A DNA stretch of 64,000 nucleotides from an uncultured Chlorobiaceae bacterium (GTDB lineage Bacteria; Bacteroidota; Chlorobiia; Chlorobiales; Chlorobiaceae): positions 62,001 to 126,000 of the forward strand of contig CAINOC010000045.1 in the NCBI GenBank assembly GCA_903851385.1, in the 5' to 3' direction. The translations under genes were made by a program, and so were the position numbers. How positions within the stretch are numbered: the stretch's first letter is position 1; every line of letters begins with the position of its first letter. The notes beneath the pieces are model-generated. The model was not told the DNA's origin. It did not search any database and saw only the letters and a list, made by a program, of their open reading frames with translations. This document shows, piece by piece, positions 53,358-60,642 of this stretch.

Positions 53358-54311
53358 TCAGATGTTGACCTGCTCAGGCTCAAACTGGTAGAGAAGAGTC
53401 GAGAGGTAACGCTCACCGGTATCAGGCAGAATAACGACAATACGTTTTCCCTTGTTCTCTTCACGCTGTGCAAGCTGCAAGGCCGCAAAAACGGCTGCTC
53501 CTGAAGAGATTCCAACAATGAGGCCTTCTGTACGGGCTAATACTCGGCCTGTGCGCAGGGCATCTTCGTTTTTCACAAGAACAATGTCATCAATAACAGC
53601 GGTATTCAAAATTGCAGGGACAAATCCGGCACCGATACCCTGTATTTTATGGGGACCTGGTTTGCCGCCGGAAAGAACAGGCGAATCAAACGGTTCGACA
53701 GCGACGATTTTCACATTCGGGTTCCGCTGTTTGAGTACCTCGCCAACACCGGTTATGGTTCCGCCGGTACCTACTCCGCTGACAAAAATATCAACGTTGC
53801 CATCGGTATCCTTCCAGATCTCTTCGGCAGTTGTTTTGCGATGGATTTCAGGATTTGCAAGGTTTTTGAACTGTTGCGGAACAAATGAATTTGCATACTC
53901 TTCATGCAATGCTTCAGCTTTTTTAATTGCGCCGCTCATTCCTTCAGGGCCAGGAGTAAGTACGAGCTCAGCACCAAGAGCCTTGAGCAGGTTTCTACGC
54001 TCAATACTCATGGTTTCAGGCATGGTGAGGATAAGACGATACCCTTTCGCAGCCGCAATAAATGCCAGTGCGATACCGGTATTGCCGCTTGTAGGCTCTA
54101 TGATGACACTATCTTTATTGAGCAGTCCCTTTTGTTCCGCATCCTCGATCATTGAAAAACCGATGCGGTCTTTAACACTTCCGCCGGGGTTGAAGTATTC
54201 GAGCTTTGCAATAATAGTTGCCTGGAGGTTATGCTCTTTATTGTAATTCTGAAGCTCAAGTAAAGGCGTGTTGCCGATAAGGTCAGTAAGTTTTTTTGCA
54301 ATGCGTCCCAT
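53358..54311 (-). CDS. cysK: Cysteine synthase (O-acetylserine sulfhydrylase)
   Basis: 317 residues. PLP Lys in [11 protein letters not shown], substrate loop [18 protein letters not shown] phosphate loop [14 protein letters not shown], and [13 protein letters not shown]. It incorporates sulfide into O-acetylserine. The C-terminus ends QVNI, hydrophobic as expected for partner binding with serine acetyltransferase. It is downstream of the NarL-type regulator and ahead of cysE. Confidence 0.97.
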   Translation of the reverse strand: MGRIAKKLTDLIGNTPLLELQNYNKEHNLQATIIAKLEYFNPGGSVKDRIGFSMIEDAEQKGLLNKDSVIIEPTSGNTGIALAFIAAAKGYRLILTMPETMSIERRNLLKALGAELVLTPGPEGMSGAIKKAEALHEEYANSFVPQQFKNLANPEIHRKTTAEEIWKDTDGNVDIFVSGVGTGGTITGVGEVLKQRNPNVKIVAVEPFDSPVLSGGKPGPHKIQGIGAGFVPAILNTAVIDDIVLVKNEDALRTGRVLARTEGLIVGISSGAAVFAALQLAQREENKGKRIVVILPDTGERYLSTLLYQFEPEQVNI

Positions 54312-54416
54312 AGCTGTTGATTGTTTTAAAGTTAGAGTAAAGCTTAAAGATCATCAATAAGTGTATAACTGGAAATCCCCTTAAAGTGGCATCTTTTATA
54401 CCGCAAATATGGTATG

Positions 54417-55070
54417 TCAGATGTGATATTCGATGTTATCAATCAATCCGGCTTTTATGGCGTACATCAAAAGTTCGGAACTGCTTGAAACCCCAAGTTT
54501 TCGGAAAATGTTTTTTCTATGCGTCATGACCGTATGGAAACTGATATGTTTTTTAGTTGCAATTTCTTTTGTCGACAACCCAGCTCCAATCATGCGGACT
54601 ATTTCGATTTCTGAAGAGGTCAGGAGTGTTGCATCTTCATGAGGCCCCTCTTTTTTAAGAAGGATATCCAGAACATCGCCTGAATAGTATTTTTTGCCCT
54701 TCAGTGCAGCATCGATTACGTGAAAAATCTCTTCCCTGTCATCGGTTTTCAGAACAATATTTCTAATCCCGGCATCATGTAACTCTTTTATTTTTAGGTT
54801 GGTTATCGTGTTCGTCAATATAACAATCCCAATCTCGGGATATTTTTTTCTAAGTTCCTCAAGATCACTGATCGAATCATAATCGAACAGGGTATAATCT
54901 GTGATGATGAGCGAAATCGTCTCTTTTTGCAGATACTGTTGCAAACCGGCTTTTGTCGATACGGTGAAGAAGGTCTGGTAAATCGGTGACAAAAGAGAAC
55001 GCAGGGCCTCATTGGTTAAAAACTGCGTATCAGCGAGTACAACAGAAATGTTGCGAATGGTTTTAGTCAT
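54417..55070 (-). CDS. NarL/FixJ-type response regulator within the sulfur locus
   Basis: 217 residues. Receiver domain with phosphoacceptor Asp in IITDYTLFD, Thr in VILTNT and Lys in IVLKTD; only one Asp of the usual acidic pair is obvious (VVLADT). The C-terminal LuxR helix-turn-helix is intact: LTSSEIEIVRMIGAGLSTKEIATKKHISFHTVMTHRKNIFRKLGV. No sensor kinase is adjacent. It overlaps no gene but lies 2 bp from the HPr-like gene, so it is probably co-expressed and may control this locus. Confidence 0.9.
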   Translation of the reverse strand: MTKTIRNISVVLADTQFLTNEALRSLLSPIYQTFFTVSTKAGLQQYLQKETISLIITDYTLFDYDSISDLEELRKKYPEIGIVILTNTITNLKIKELHDAGIRNIVLKTDDREEIFHVIDAALKGKKYYSGDVLDILLKKEGPHEDATLLTSSEIEIVRMIGAGLSTKEIATKKHISFHTVMTHRKNIFRKLGVSSSSELLMYAIKAGLIDNIEYHI

Positions 55071-55072
55071 TA

Positions 55073-55339
55073 TCAGATACCTGCTCCGTTTTCAAAAACT
55101 TCTTGAATCATTTCCAGCGTTTTAGTTTCGTTGGGGCCATCGACCGTTACTTGAAGCGTGGTTCCGAGAATGGCACAAAGAGCAAGCATCTCAAAGTAAG
55201 AGTCTGAATTGGCTTTTTCGCCGTTCTCTTTTTCAAAAAGAACGGCACATTGCTGTTCCCTGGAAATCCTGAGGATCTTTTCAAGAGCCAGTATATTTAG
55301 CCCGGCAGGAGACTTAACAGTGAGACGCTTGTTTATCAT
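55073..55339 (-). CDS. HPr-like protein lacking the phosphorylatable histidine (Crh-like)
   Basis: 88 residues with the HPr fold. At the position of HPr His15 the sequence is AGLN (Asn15) followed by ILALEK, so it cannot carry PTS phosphate there. The Ser46 region is kept in form: ANSDSYFEMLAL, with Ser47 aligned to Ser46. This is the Crh pattern, a regulatory relative of HPr. No PTS enzymes or HPr kinase are in the window. It lies between metY and the NarL-type regulator. Confidence 0.8.
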   Translation of the reverse strand: MINKRLTVKSPAGLNILALEKILRISREQQCAVLFEKENGEKANSDSYFEMLALCAILGTTLQVTVDGPNETKTLEMIQEVFENGAGI

Positions 55340-55364
55340 GGTGCTCTTTGTAAAAAGACTATTT

Positions 55365-56690
55365 TTAAATCAGCTTCGATAACCAGCTTGCTTTTTGTGT
55401 CTCTTCCGTATGAAGCACCTCATCAAGCGCCTCAATCAGGTCATCCGGATGTTCAAGTCCGACGGAGAGGCGGATCAGGTCGGGTGACAGACCACTTTGA
55501 AGCTGCTGTTCCGAAGACATCTGGCTGTGTGAGGTACTTGCCGGGTGAAGGATAAGGCTTTTGGCATCGCCGACATTGGCGAGATGTGAGAAGAGTTTAA
55601 TATTGTCAATGATCTTTACTGCTGCATCATATCCGCCTTTTACACCAAAAACAACTACACCGCCAAAGCCGTTTTTCAGATCTTTTGACGCTTTAGCATG
55701 CGAAGGGTCATTTTTCAGTCCCGGATAGCGTACCCAGGCAACTTTTGGATGTTGCGAAAGATATTCGGCAACTATGAGGGCGTTTTCTGAATGACGGGCA
55801 ACCCTGAGTGGCAGGGTTTCGATACCCTGAATAAAAATCCAGGAGTTGTCGGGTGAAATGCTTGCTCCAAGGTTTCTGAGCGGTACAGTGCGAACCCGAA
55901 GGGCAAATGCAATCGGCGCCAGGGGTTCAGGAAGGTCAATGCCCCAGCGCAATCCGTGATAGTTTTTGTCTGGTTCTGTAAAGAGAGGGTGGCGTCCGCC
56001 TTTCCAGTTGAAACGACCCGCATCGGTAATGATGCCGCCTATCCCGGAACCATGACCTCCAAGCCATTTCGTGAGAGAGTTGATAACAATATCGGCTCCA
56101 AGTTCGATCGTTTTCAGCAGATAGGGAGTTGTGAATGTTGCATCGACAATCAGCGGAAGGCCGTTGCGGTGGGCAACTTCTGCAATGGCCTTGACATCGG
56201 TGTAGTCGAGTACAGGATTGCCGATGGTTTCAATGAATATTGCTCTTGTCTTGTCCGTGATTGCTTTTTCAAAATTGGCTGGGTCTTTCGGGTCGACAAA
56301 TTTAACATTGATGCCAAGTTTTGGGAGAATGGCATCAAACTGCGTATAGGTACCGCCGTAGAGGTTATTGGCCGAAACGATTTCATCACCTGCTTCTGCC
56401 AGGGTTATGATGGAATAAAAAATAGCAGCTGTGCCCGATGCCAAGGCAACAGATGCCGCACCACCTTCAAGCTGAGTGACCCGCTGTTCCAGGACATCAG
56501 TAGTCGGGTTCATCAATCTCGTGTAAATATTGCCGAGTTCTTTCAATGCAAAAAGGTTAGCAGCATGTTCCGTGTTCTTAAAGAGATAGGAACTTGTACG
56601 GTAAACCGGCACTCCACGCGACAGGGTAGCATCAATAGTTTGTCCTGCATGAAGAGCCAGGGTCTCAAAGCGGTAGTTTTTTTCACTCAT
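55365..56690 (-). CDS. metY: O-acetylhomoserine sulfhydrylase (homocysteine synthase)
   Basis: 441 residues, longer than cystathionine synthases and typical of MetY. PVYRTSSYLFKNTEHAANLFALKELGNIYTRLMNPT, ASGTAAIFYSI, NNLYGGTYTQFDAILPK, the PLP Lys in INSLTKWLGGHGSGIGG, and the C-terminal HPASTSHSQMSSEQQ. It uses sulfide and O-acetylhomoserine to make homocysteine. It is 54 bp behind the tRNA-Cys and 26 bp before the HPr-like gene. Confidence 0.94.
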   Translation of the reverse strand: MSEKNYRFETLALHAGQTIDATLSRGVPVYRTSSYLFKNTEHAANLFALKELGNIYTRLMNPTTDVLEQRVTQLEGGAASVALASGTAAIFYSIITLAEAGDEIVSANNLYGGTYTQFDAILPKLGINVKFVDPKDPANFEKAITDKTRAIFIETIGNPVLDYTDVKAIAEVAHRNGLPLIVDATFTTPYLLKTIELGADIVINSLTKWLGGHGSGIGGIITDAGRFNWKGGRHPLFTEPDKNYHGLRWGIDLPEPLAPIAFALRVRTVPLRNLGASISPDNSWIFIQGIETLPLRVARHSENALIVAEYLSQHPKVAWVRYPGLKNDPSHAKASKDLKNGFGGVVVFGVKGGYDAAVKIIDNIKLFSHLANVGDAKSLILHPASTSHSQMSSEQQLQSGLSPDLIRLSVGLEHPDDLIEALDEVLHTEETQKASWLSKLI

Positions 56691-56743
56691 TGGTAATACT
56701 CCTTGATTTCTTGTTTTGATAAAAAGTTAATTCACTGAACATG

Positions 56744-56816
56744 CGGCGACGGCAAGATTCGAACTTGCGATTACTGGTTTTGCAGACCCTGGTTTGAACC
56801 TCTCACCCACGTCGCC
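56744..56816 (-). tRNA. tRNA-Cys (anticodon GCA), atypical anticodon stem
   Basis: Acceptor arms GGCGACG (56816-56810) and CGTCGCC (56751-56745) pair perfectly, with G as discriminator. The T arm GCAAG-TTCGAAT-CTTGC is perfect. The anticodon loop CTGCAAA carries GCA. The anticodon stem has only three Watson-Crick pairs (GGT/ACC), and the outer two positions are A-G and G-A. The D arm is also irregular. No CCA is encoded. It sits between the DUF4395 and metY genes on the same strand. Confidence 0.82.
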
Positions 56817-56831
56817 CCTATAAAATGTTAC

Positions 56832-57302
56832 TTAGTTGCTCTCTTGTTTTGCCTGCTGACTGCCGAAGAGTTTGAATCGTTGAAGATTAAACTGATAAAA
56901 CAGGAAGCATCCAAAGCAGAATCCTGAGAGCGCAATTGTGGCCGCAACGGCAACAAACCCAGACAATATCCACCCTGTAAAAGGTGCTCCGGCAAGGAAA
57001 GCGATCTGGGCGCCTCCAAGCAGGATTGCGGCGATCGAGTTATTGAACCGCATGAGTCTCGGATCTTCTGAGGGCGCAGTTTTATTTTGCTTTGCAAAAA
57101 TGCGTGATCCGATAAAAAAAATGAGACTGCCGCTTTTACCGAACACTACAGAAGAAAGAATGATAAAAAACAACAGTGTGGTAATTAGTGGCTGCTGAAT
57201 GATTATGGCAGTCGAGATGCCCACGAGCAGCACCCACCTGTTCAGTTTGACAATCGGAAATGGTATGCCCACACATGTGGTTGATGTTTTTGTTGCTGAC
57301 AT
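56832..57302 (-). CDS. DUF4395 family membrane protein, first gene of the sulfur locus
   Basis: 156 residues with about four membrane helices. The part RLMRFNNSIAAILLGGAQIAFLAG followed by IALSGFCFGCFLFYQFNL (two Cys in GFCFGC) is the DUF4395 pattern. Members often occur with sulfur-transfer or thioredoxin-like genes; the function is unknown. A strong AAGGGGAT lies 8 nt before the start. It is preceded by the leader terminator and followed by tRNA-Cys, so it should be under the same attenuator control. Confidence 0.85.
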   Translation of the reverse strand: MSATKTSTTCVGIPFPIVKLNRWVLLVGISTAIIIQQPLITTLLFFIILSSVVFGKSGSLIFFIGSRIFAKQNKTAPSEDPRLMRFNNSIAAILLGGAQIAFLAGAPFTGWILSGFVAVAATIALSGFCFGCFLFYQFNLQRFKLFGSQQAKQESN

Positions 57303-57351
57303 AATTTTTATCCCCTTATTATCGTGTTATGAATGATTGAGTTAAATAAAA

Positions 57352-57382
57352 AAAGCCGGTTCTGACATTCAGAACCGGCTTT
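57352..57382 (-). terminator. Strong intrinsic terminator in the leader of the sulfur locus
   Basis: A 14-bp perfect stem (AAAGCCGGTTCTGA / TCAGAACCGGCTTT) with loop ATG, then seven Ts on the minus strand. It lies 36 nt past the end of a poly-Cys leader ORF and 50 nt before the DUF4395 start, with no other gene between. It can only act on transcripts heading into the sulfur locus (or as a distant modE terminator). Confidence 0.9.
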
Positions 57383-57417
57383 AAAGACTTTACATACACC
57401 ATTGAATCATGAGTGTG

Positions 57418-57513
57418 TTACGTCGTGCTCCCCGATATCCTTTTGTCAGAATGTTTCTGCAGTCTGCAACAGCAGCAGCACATTATGGAGATGGTCGAGG
57501 CCTTTGATTTCAT
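57418..57513 (-). CDS. Poly-cysteine leader peptide of a probable cysteine-responsive attenuator
   Basis: 31 codons: M1 at 57513, five consecutive Cys codons (TGC TGC TGC TGT TGC) at codons 12-16, followed by RLQKHSDKRISG and a TAA at 57418. The frame is open upstream to an ATG at 57612 with AAGG 4 nt ahead, so a 64-residue version is possible; neither start has a strong ribosome site. Runs of the regulated amino acid's codons just ahead of an intrinsic terminator are the mark of leader-peptide attenuation. Poly-Cys small ORFs with this role are known ahead of sulfur genes in mycobacteria. The downstream genes make cysteine and tRNA-Cys. Confidence 0.65.
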   Translation of the reverse strand: MKSKASTISIMCCCCCRLQKHSDKRISGSTT

Positions 57514-57537
57514 GAGTCGTGTATCGTTCAAGTTATC

Positions 57538-57553
57538 GTTAACAATTGTTAAC
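57538..57553. promoter_or_regulatory. Perfect 16-bp palindrome upstream of the poly-Cys leader
   Basis: GTTAACAATTGTTAAC, 25 bp upstream of the leader ORF ATG. A perfect palindrome placed just before the leader ORF could be an operator of the sulfur locus. The regulator is not known. Confidence 0.45.
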
Positions 57554-57649
57554 TCTTTTTTCGAAACTTTCCAAAAAAAACTATAATTTTCTTCATTTTC
57601 CCCCTTGTCCATTCGACCTTTTTCCCCATGTCAAGTCGAACACTCCCCC

Positions 57650-57731
57650 CTCTGTCATTTCGAACGTATATGAGAAATCTATCAACTGAACCTGATAAAT
57701 CCACCCCCAACACACGATCGAATGACAAGAG
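57650..57731. repeat. Dispersed element with imperfect terminal inverted repeats
   Basis: CTCTGTCATTTCG (57650-57662) and CGAATGACAAGAG (57719-57731) form near-perfect inverted ends around an ATGAGAAATC core. It belongs to the GTCATT(T/C)CGAAC...GAAATC class, related to the copy at 24093. It fills the modE 3' gap. Confidence 0.5.
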
Positions 57732-57748
57732 GGAATTGCCAAACATCT

Positions 57749-58561
57749 TTAGTTTATTCCAAGGATAACGCTAGACGCTTTGAACAGAGCACAGCTCGTA
57801 TCACCCTCTTTCAGTTCAAGCTTCTCGGAACTGCCATGGGTAATAATAGCGGAGATAACGTTACCCCCCCCGATTTCAATATCCACCTCAGTACTTACAG
57901 GCCCTTCAATAAGCTTGGTTATTTTGCCTGGTAGAACATTGCGTGCACTTAATTTGGTATCGTGCAGCTCCTGAGCTATAATGATGGAGCTTGATTTGAT
58001 GATTGCATAGGCATTCATACCCTCTTTAAGGCCAAGGTTGTCCACGGCTCCGTTTGTAATAGTTGAAACTATGCGGGTTTCTGCACTGATCTGGAGGATG
58101 ACTTCGGCGTTTACAGACCCTTTGGTGATTTTTTCAATGGTTCCTGAAAAAACATTACGTGCACTTATTTTCATTGATATTCTTCTTAGAAATTGATAAA
58201 GATTATTGGTTTCTCCGAGACGGCTTTCAAGATTCTGAAGAAACTTCCGGTGTTCTTCCTGAACAACCCGAAACTGTTCGATAACTTTTTTTCCCTCTTT
58301 TGTCAAAAAGGTACCTCCTCCCCCTTTTCCACCGGTCACTCGATCTACAAGTGGTTTTTCAGCGAGGTTATTGACCATATTGACAAGATGCCAGGCTGTT
58401 TTATAACTGATACCTACAGCTTTCGCTGCGCTGTTGATTGAGCCGAGCTCATCGATTTTTTCAAGCAGGGCAATTCTGTCACCACCCAGAAACTTGTTCT
58501 GTGATTTCTGAAACCAGATGGAGGCCTCAAGCCCTATTTCTTCTTGTTTGCATTTCACCAT
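57749..58561 (-). CDS. modE: ModE-type molybdate-responsive regulator with two TOBE/Mop domains
   Basis: 270 residues. The N-terminal winged helix (LLEKIDELGSINSAAKAVGISYKTAWHLVNMVNN) and wing (RVTGGKGGGGTFLTKEGKKVIEQF) are ModE. Two molybdate-binding TOBE units follow: ISARNVFSGTIEKITKGSVNAEV (about 132-200) and LSARNVLPGKITKLIEGPVSTEV (about 203-270). It senses molybdate and controls Mo transport, often nitrogenase. RBS GAGAGGA precedes the ATG. It is divergent from the porin and near nif genes. Confidence 0.95.
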   Translation of the reverse strand: MVKCKQEEIGLEASIWFQKSQNKFLGGDRIALLEKIDELGSINSAAKAVGISYKTAWHLVNMVNNLAEKPLVDRVTGGKGGGGTFLTKEGKKVIEQFRVVQEEHRKFLQNLESRLGETNNLYQFLRRISMKISARNVFSGTIEKITKGSVNAEVILQISAETRIVSTITNGAVDNLGLKEGMNAYAIIKSSSIIIAQELHDTKLSARNVLPGKITKLIEGPVSTEVDIEIGGGNVISAIITHGSSEKLELKEGDTSCALFKASSVILGIN

Positions 58562-58936
58562 GCAGTTCCTCTCTCTCTCTTTTTTTTAAAACGTTCTGTC
58601 AAGGAGCCTGTGTTGTCAATTTTCAGATTATACCTGAGAGGCAACATACAGTTTTTTTAAAAAAGAATTATTCAGTAAGGCACTTTACGACATTGTTATG
58701 CAACAGTAATCCGCAGATTGAACCCACTTCATTTTGCTAAGGAATAAGGGCGACTATTGCCCTGCTGTTAATAACGTTTTATGTGATTATCAGGCATACA
58801 AAATCTCTATAAGTGTTTTAAATAATAGATGCTTGTATAATGTCGTTATTATTATATACAACGATCTTGATGCAGATTTCAATTTTTTCTAAACGTTCTG
58901 GCATATCGATAAACAACAAGCAAGGAACTTTTTTTA
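58562..58936. other. Divergent modE / porin promoter region
   Basis: AT-rich with no supportable gene. It must carry both promoters. A Mo-box-like sequence lies at 58844-58863, and the start of the modE leader is near 58562. Several short frames here are artefacts. Confidence 0.6.
58844..58863. promoter_or_regulatory. Weak Mo-box-like palindrome in the porin promoter
   Basis: CGTTAT-TATTATATAC-AACG, an imperfect inverted repeat of the ModE type (CGTTAT...ATAACG), about 105 bp upstream of the porin start and beside modE. It is weaker than the one at 60557. Confidence 0.35.
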
Positions 58937-58951
58937 TTAACACACACAACC
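58937..58951 (+). promoter_or_regulatory. Conserved porin leader element
   Basis: TTAACACACACAACC, 15 nt before the porin ATG and identical to the element before the 20060 porin, followed here by GGAGAAGAGAG as ribosome site. Confidence 0.5.
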
Positions 58952-58966
58952 AGTTGGAGAAGAGAG

Positions 58967-60298
58967 ATGAAAAAAATGCTATCACTTGCTGCGATGTTTG
59001 CAGCACTGTCATATGCATCACCGGTTTTTGCTGATACTGACATCACTGTTTACGGTACTCTTGATGCAGCTTTCGGTGACGTGGCACATTCATTAAGTAT
59101 TAACCCACAACTTTCTCAATCGGTTAACCCGGTCAGTCCCCAAAAGCTCTCGGTTCCTGGTGCCGCAGTAGGATTGTTTAACGGCGGGCTTTCAGACTCG
59201 CGCATTGGTGTCAAAGGTAAATCGGATATCGGTAGCGGTTTGAAGGTATTCTGGAATCTTGAAGAAGGTTTTAATCTCCCCACGGGTCAGGTAAACAATG
59301 GCGCTGCAGCATTGGCATCTAATGCCGGTACGGCAACTACAGCCTATACAAGCGGCGGTTCGTTAAGTGGCCAATTGTTTAGCCGCCAGGCAAATGTAGG
59401 CCTTTCTAATGGTGATTGGGGCTCGCTTGCTATTGGTCGCAACACCGCACCGATTAATGACATCTGCCAGGTCTATGGCCCTGTCCAGAATGCTGTATTA
59501 TTCTCTCCTCTAGGCTTTTCTGGCACCTATGGCGGCGGCGGAGGTGTAACCGAAGATGCCCGTGTCGACAACAGCTTGAAATATTCCAACAAAATCGGAT
59601 CGTTTAATTTTAGAGCCCTCTACAAATTGGGAGGTACTGCAGGAGAAGCTACCGCAAGAGCTGCTTATGCATTGAATGCAGGATACGAAGAGGGTAATTT
59701 CGGAATCCAGATCGCCTATCAGGCATTTACAGATGCAATAAGTGGTTCCCTTGCTACAACTTCAACTATACCAGCCTCTCTTAACAAAGTTGTACCATCT
59801 AATTCAGTGACTATTACAGCTGAAAATACCAGCGCTTTTATGGCAGCTGTAAAGTATAAAATTGGGCAGGCGACCCTAAAGGTAGGATATGAGCAATATA
59901 TTCTCAGTGCTCCAACTGATGCATTACCTTCAAACACTACAGCAAATACAGCAACCTACAACTATTACGGGCAAACTGTCAGTGGATTGATTAATTTTAA
60001 GGGTGCGCCTCAGTCTGTTCATGTCGTATTTGGTGGTGGTGACTATAATTTCACCGATAAATTGAATGTGGCCGCAGGTATTTATGATATCAGCCCGCAG
60101 GCAAGCGCTGGAACTACTGTGAAATCTGAGAATGAGATTTTTCTCTCATTGCTGGCAGATTATCATATTACCAAGTTTCTTGATACATACGCTGGTGTGA
60201 TGTATGCATCATTCTCCGGCTCTAATGCATCATTTGCGCCGTCAACATATTACCAGGATAACGTTGTTTCTGCCGTTGGCCTGCGTTATACTTTCTAA
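58967..60298 (+). CDS. Porin (general porin type, copy 3)
   Basis: 443 residues. The signal peptide MKKMLSLAAMFAALSYASPV is shared with the other two. The mature start DTDITVYGTLDAAFGD, SRIGVKGKSDIGSGLKVFWNLEEGFNLP, SRQANVGLSNGDWGSLAIGRN and the last strand VSAVGLRYTF (terminal Phe) are porin features. It is close to the 20060 porin across the whole length. GGAGAAGAGAG precedes the ATG. It sits between modE and nif, with two Mo-box-like sites around it, which hints at molybdate- or nitrogen-linked expression. Confidence 0.93.
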   Translation: MKKMLSLAAMFAALSYASPVFADTDITVYGTLDAAFGDVAHSLSINPQLSQSVNPVSPQKLSVPGAAVGLFNGGLSDSRIGVKGKSDIGSGLKVFWNLEEGFNLPTGQVNNGAAALASNAGTATTAYTSGGSLSGQLFSRQANVGLSNGDWGSLAIGRNTAPINDICQVYGPVQNAVLFSPLGFSGTYGGGGGVTEDARVDNSLKYSNKIGSFNFRALYKLGGTAGEATARAAYALNAGYEEGNFGIQIAYQAFTDAISGSLATTSTIPASLNKVVPSNSVTITAENTSAFMAAVKYKIGQATLKVGYEQYILSAPTDALPSNTTANTATYNYYGQTVSGLINFKGAPQSVHVVFGGGDYNFTDKLNVAAGIYDISPQASAGTTVKSENEIFLSLLADYHITKFLDTYAGVMYASFSGSNASFAPSTYYQDNVVSAVGLRYTF

Positions 60299-60344
60299 GC
60301 TATTTGTGTGTTGTTCTTTCGCCTTTCTGTTTGTGAATGGTATG

Positions 60345-60375
60345 CAAGGCTGACCAATTGTAAGAGTTAGCCTTG
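60345..60375 (+). terminator. Hairpin behind the third porin
   Basis: CAAGGCT and AGCCTTG separated by 17 nt, 47 bp past the stop. There is no long T-run. It resembles the hairpin behind the second porin. Confidence 0.45.
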
Positions 60376-60483
60376 TACTCCACCCATCCGCCTTGCTTAC
60401 ATACAGCTTTTATACCCGGCATTCAGACATGCAAATCTAATAACGATTGAGCCGTTAAGGTGACCTCATGTAGTCTTAGAAAA

Positions 60484-60512
60484 AATCCCGATGCCAAAGA
60501 GCGCCGGGTAGG
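60484..60512 (-). terminator. Terminator-like hairpin of a candidate small RNA
   Basis: On the minus strand CCCGGCGC / GCATCGGG pair with one mismatch and a short loop, followed by ATTTTTTC. There is no gene ahead of it on that strand before the ferredoxin's own terminator, so a separate short transcript starting near 60557 is suggested. Confidence 0.4.
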
Positions 60513-60556
60513 TGTAGCGGAGAGAAAGGTTGGTTCAGTAATGATGCAGCCTGTAC

Positions 60557-60579
60557 CGTTATATTATATGAATATAACG
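60557..60579. promoter_or_regulatory. Near-perfect Mo-box (ModE operator) palindrome
   Basis: CGTTATATT and AATATAACG, a perfect 9-bp inverted repeat with a 5-bp spacer, matching the ModE consensus (CGNTATAT...ATATNACG). modE is 2 kb away. It lies after the terminator of the ferredoxin gene and after the third porin, so its target is not an obvious gene. Confidence 0.75.
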
Positions 60580-60590
60580 AATACTAAAAA

Positions 60591-60632
60591 AAACGGCGTG
60601 CTGTCTTGTTGTTTTTTAAGACAGCACTAACC
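60591..60632 (-). terminator. Intrinsic terminator behind the nif ferredoxin
   Basis: GTGCTGTCTT / AAGACAGCAC, 10-bp stem with a 10-nt loop, then GCCGTTTTTTTT on the minus strand, just past the ferredoxin stop. It ends the nifE-N-B-ferredoxin unit. Confidence 0.88.
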
Positions 60633-60642
60633 GAATAAAGTG

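Larger units (their letters stand above)
57352..57513 (-). promoter_or_regulatory. Candidate cysteine attenuator (leader ORF plus alternative hairpins)
   Basis: Segment 1 CAGAA (57455-57459) can pair with segment 2 TTCTG (57447-57451), directly after the Cys codons. Segment 2 extended, TTCTGACA (57444-57451), can pair instead with TGTCAGAA (57360-57367) in the loop and 3' arm of the terminator. Segments 3 and 4 form the terminator. These are the mutually exclusive pairings expected of attenuation, although the 2:3 pairing is only 8 bp and the terminator is much stronger. Confidence 0.55.

Noticed and set aside
57549-57746. A 65-residue minus-strand frame upstream of the poly-Cys ORF
   Set aside because: Most of it is the translation of a dispersed repeat element; no family or ribosome site supports it, though its last 15 codons follow an AGGGGG.
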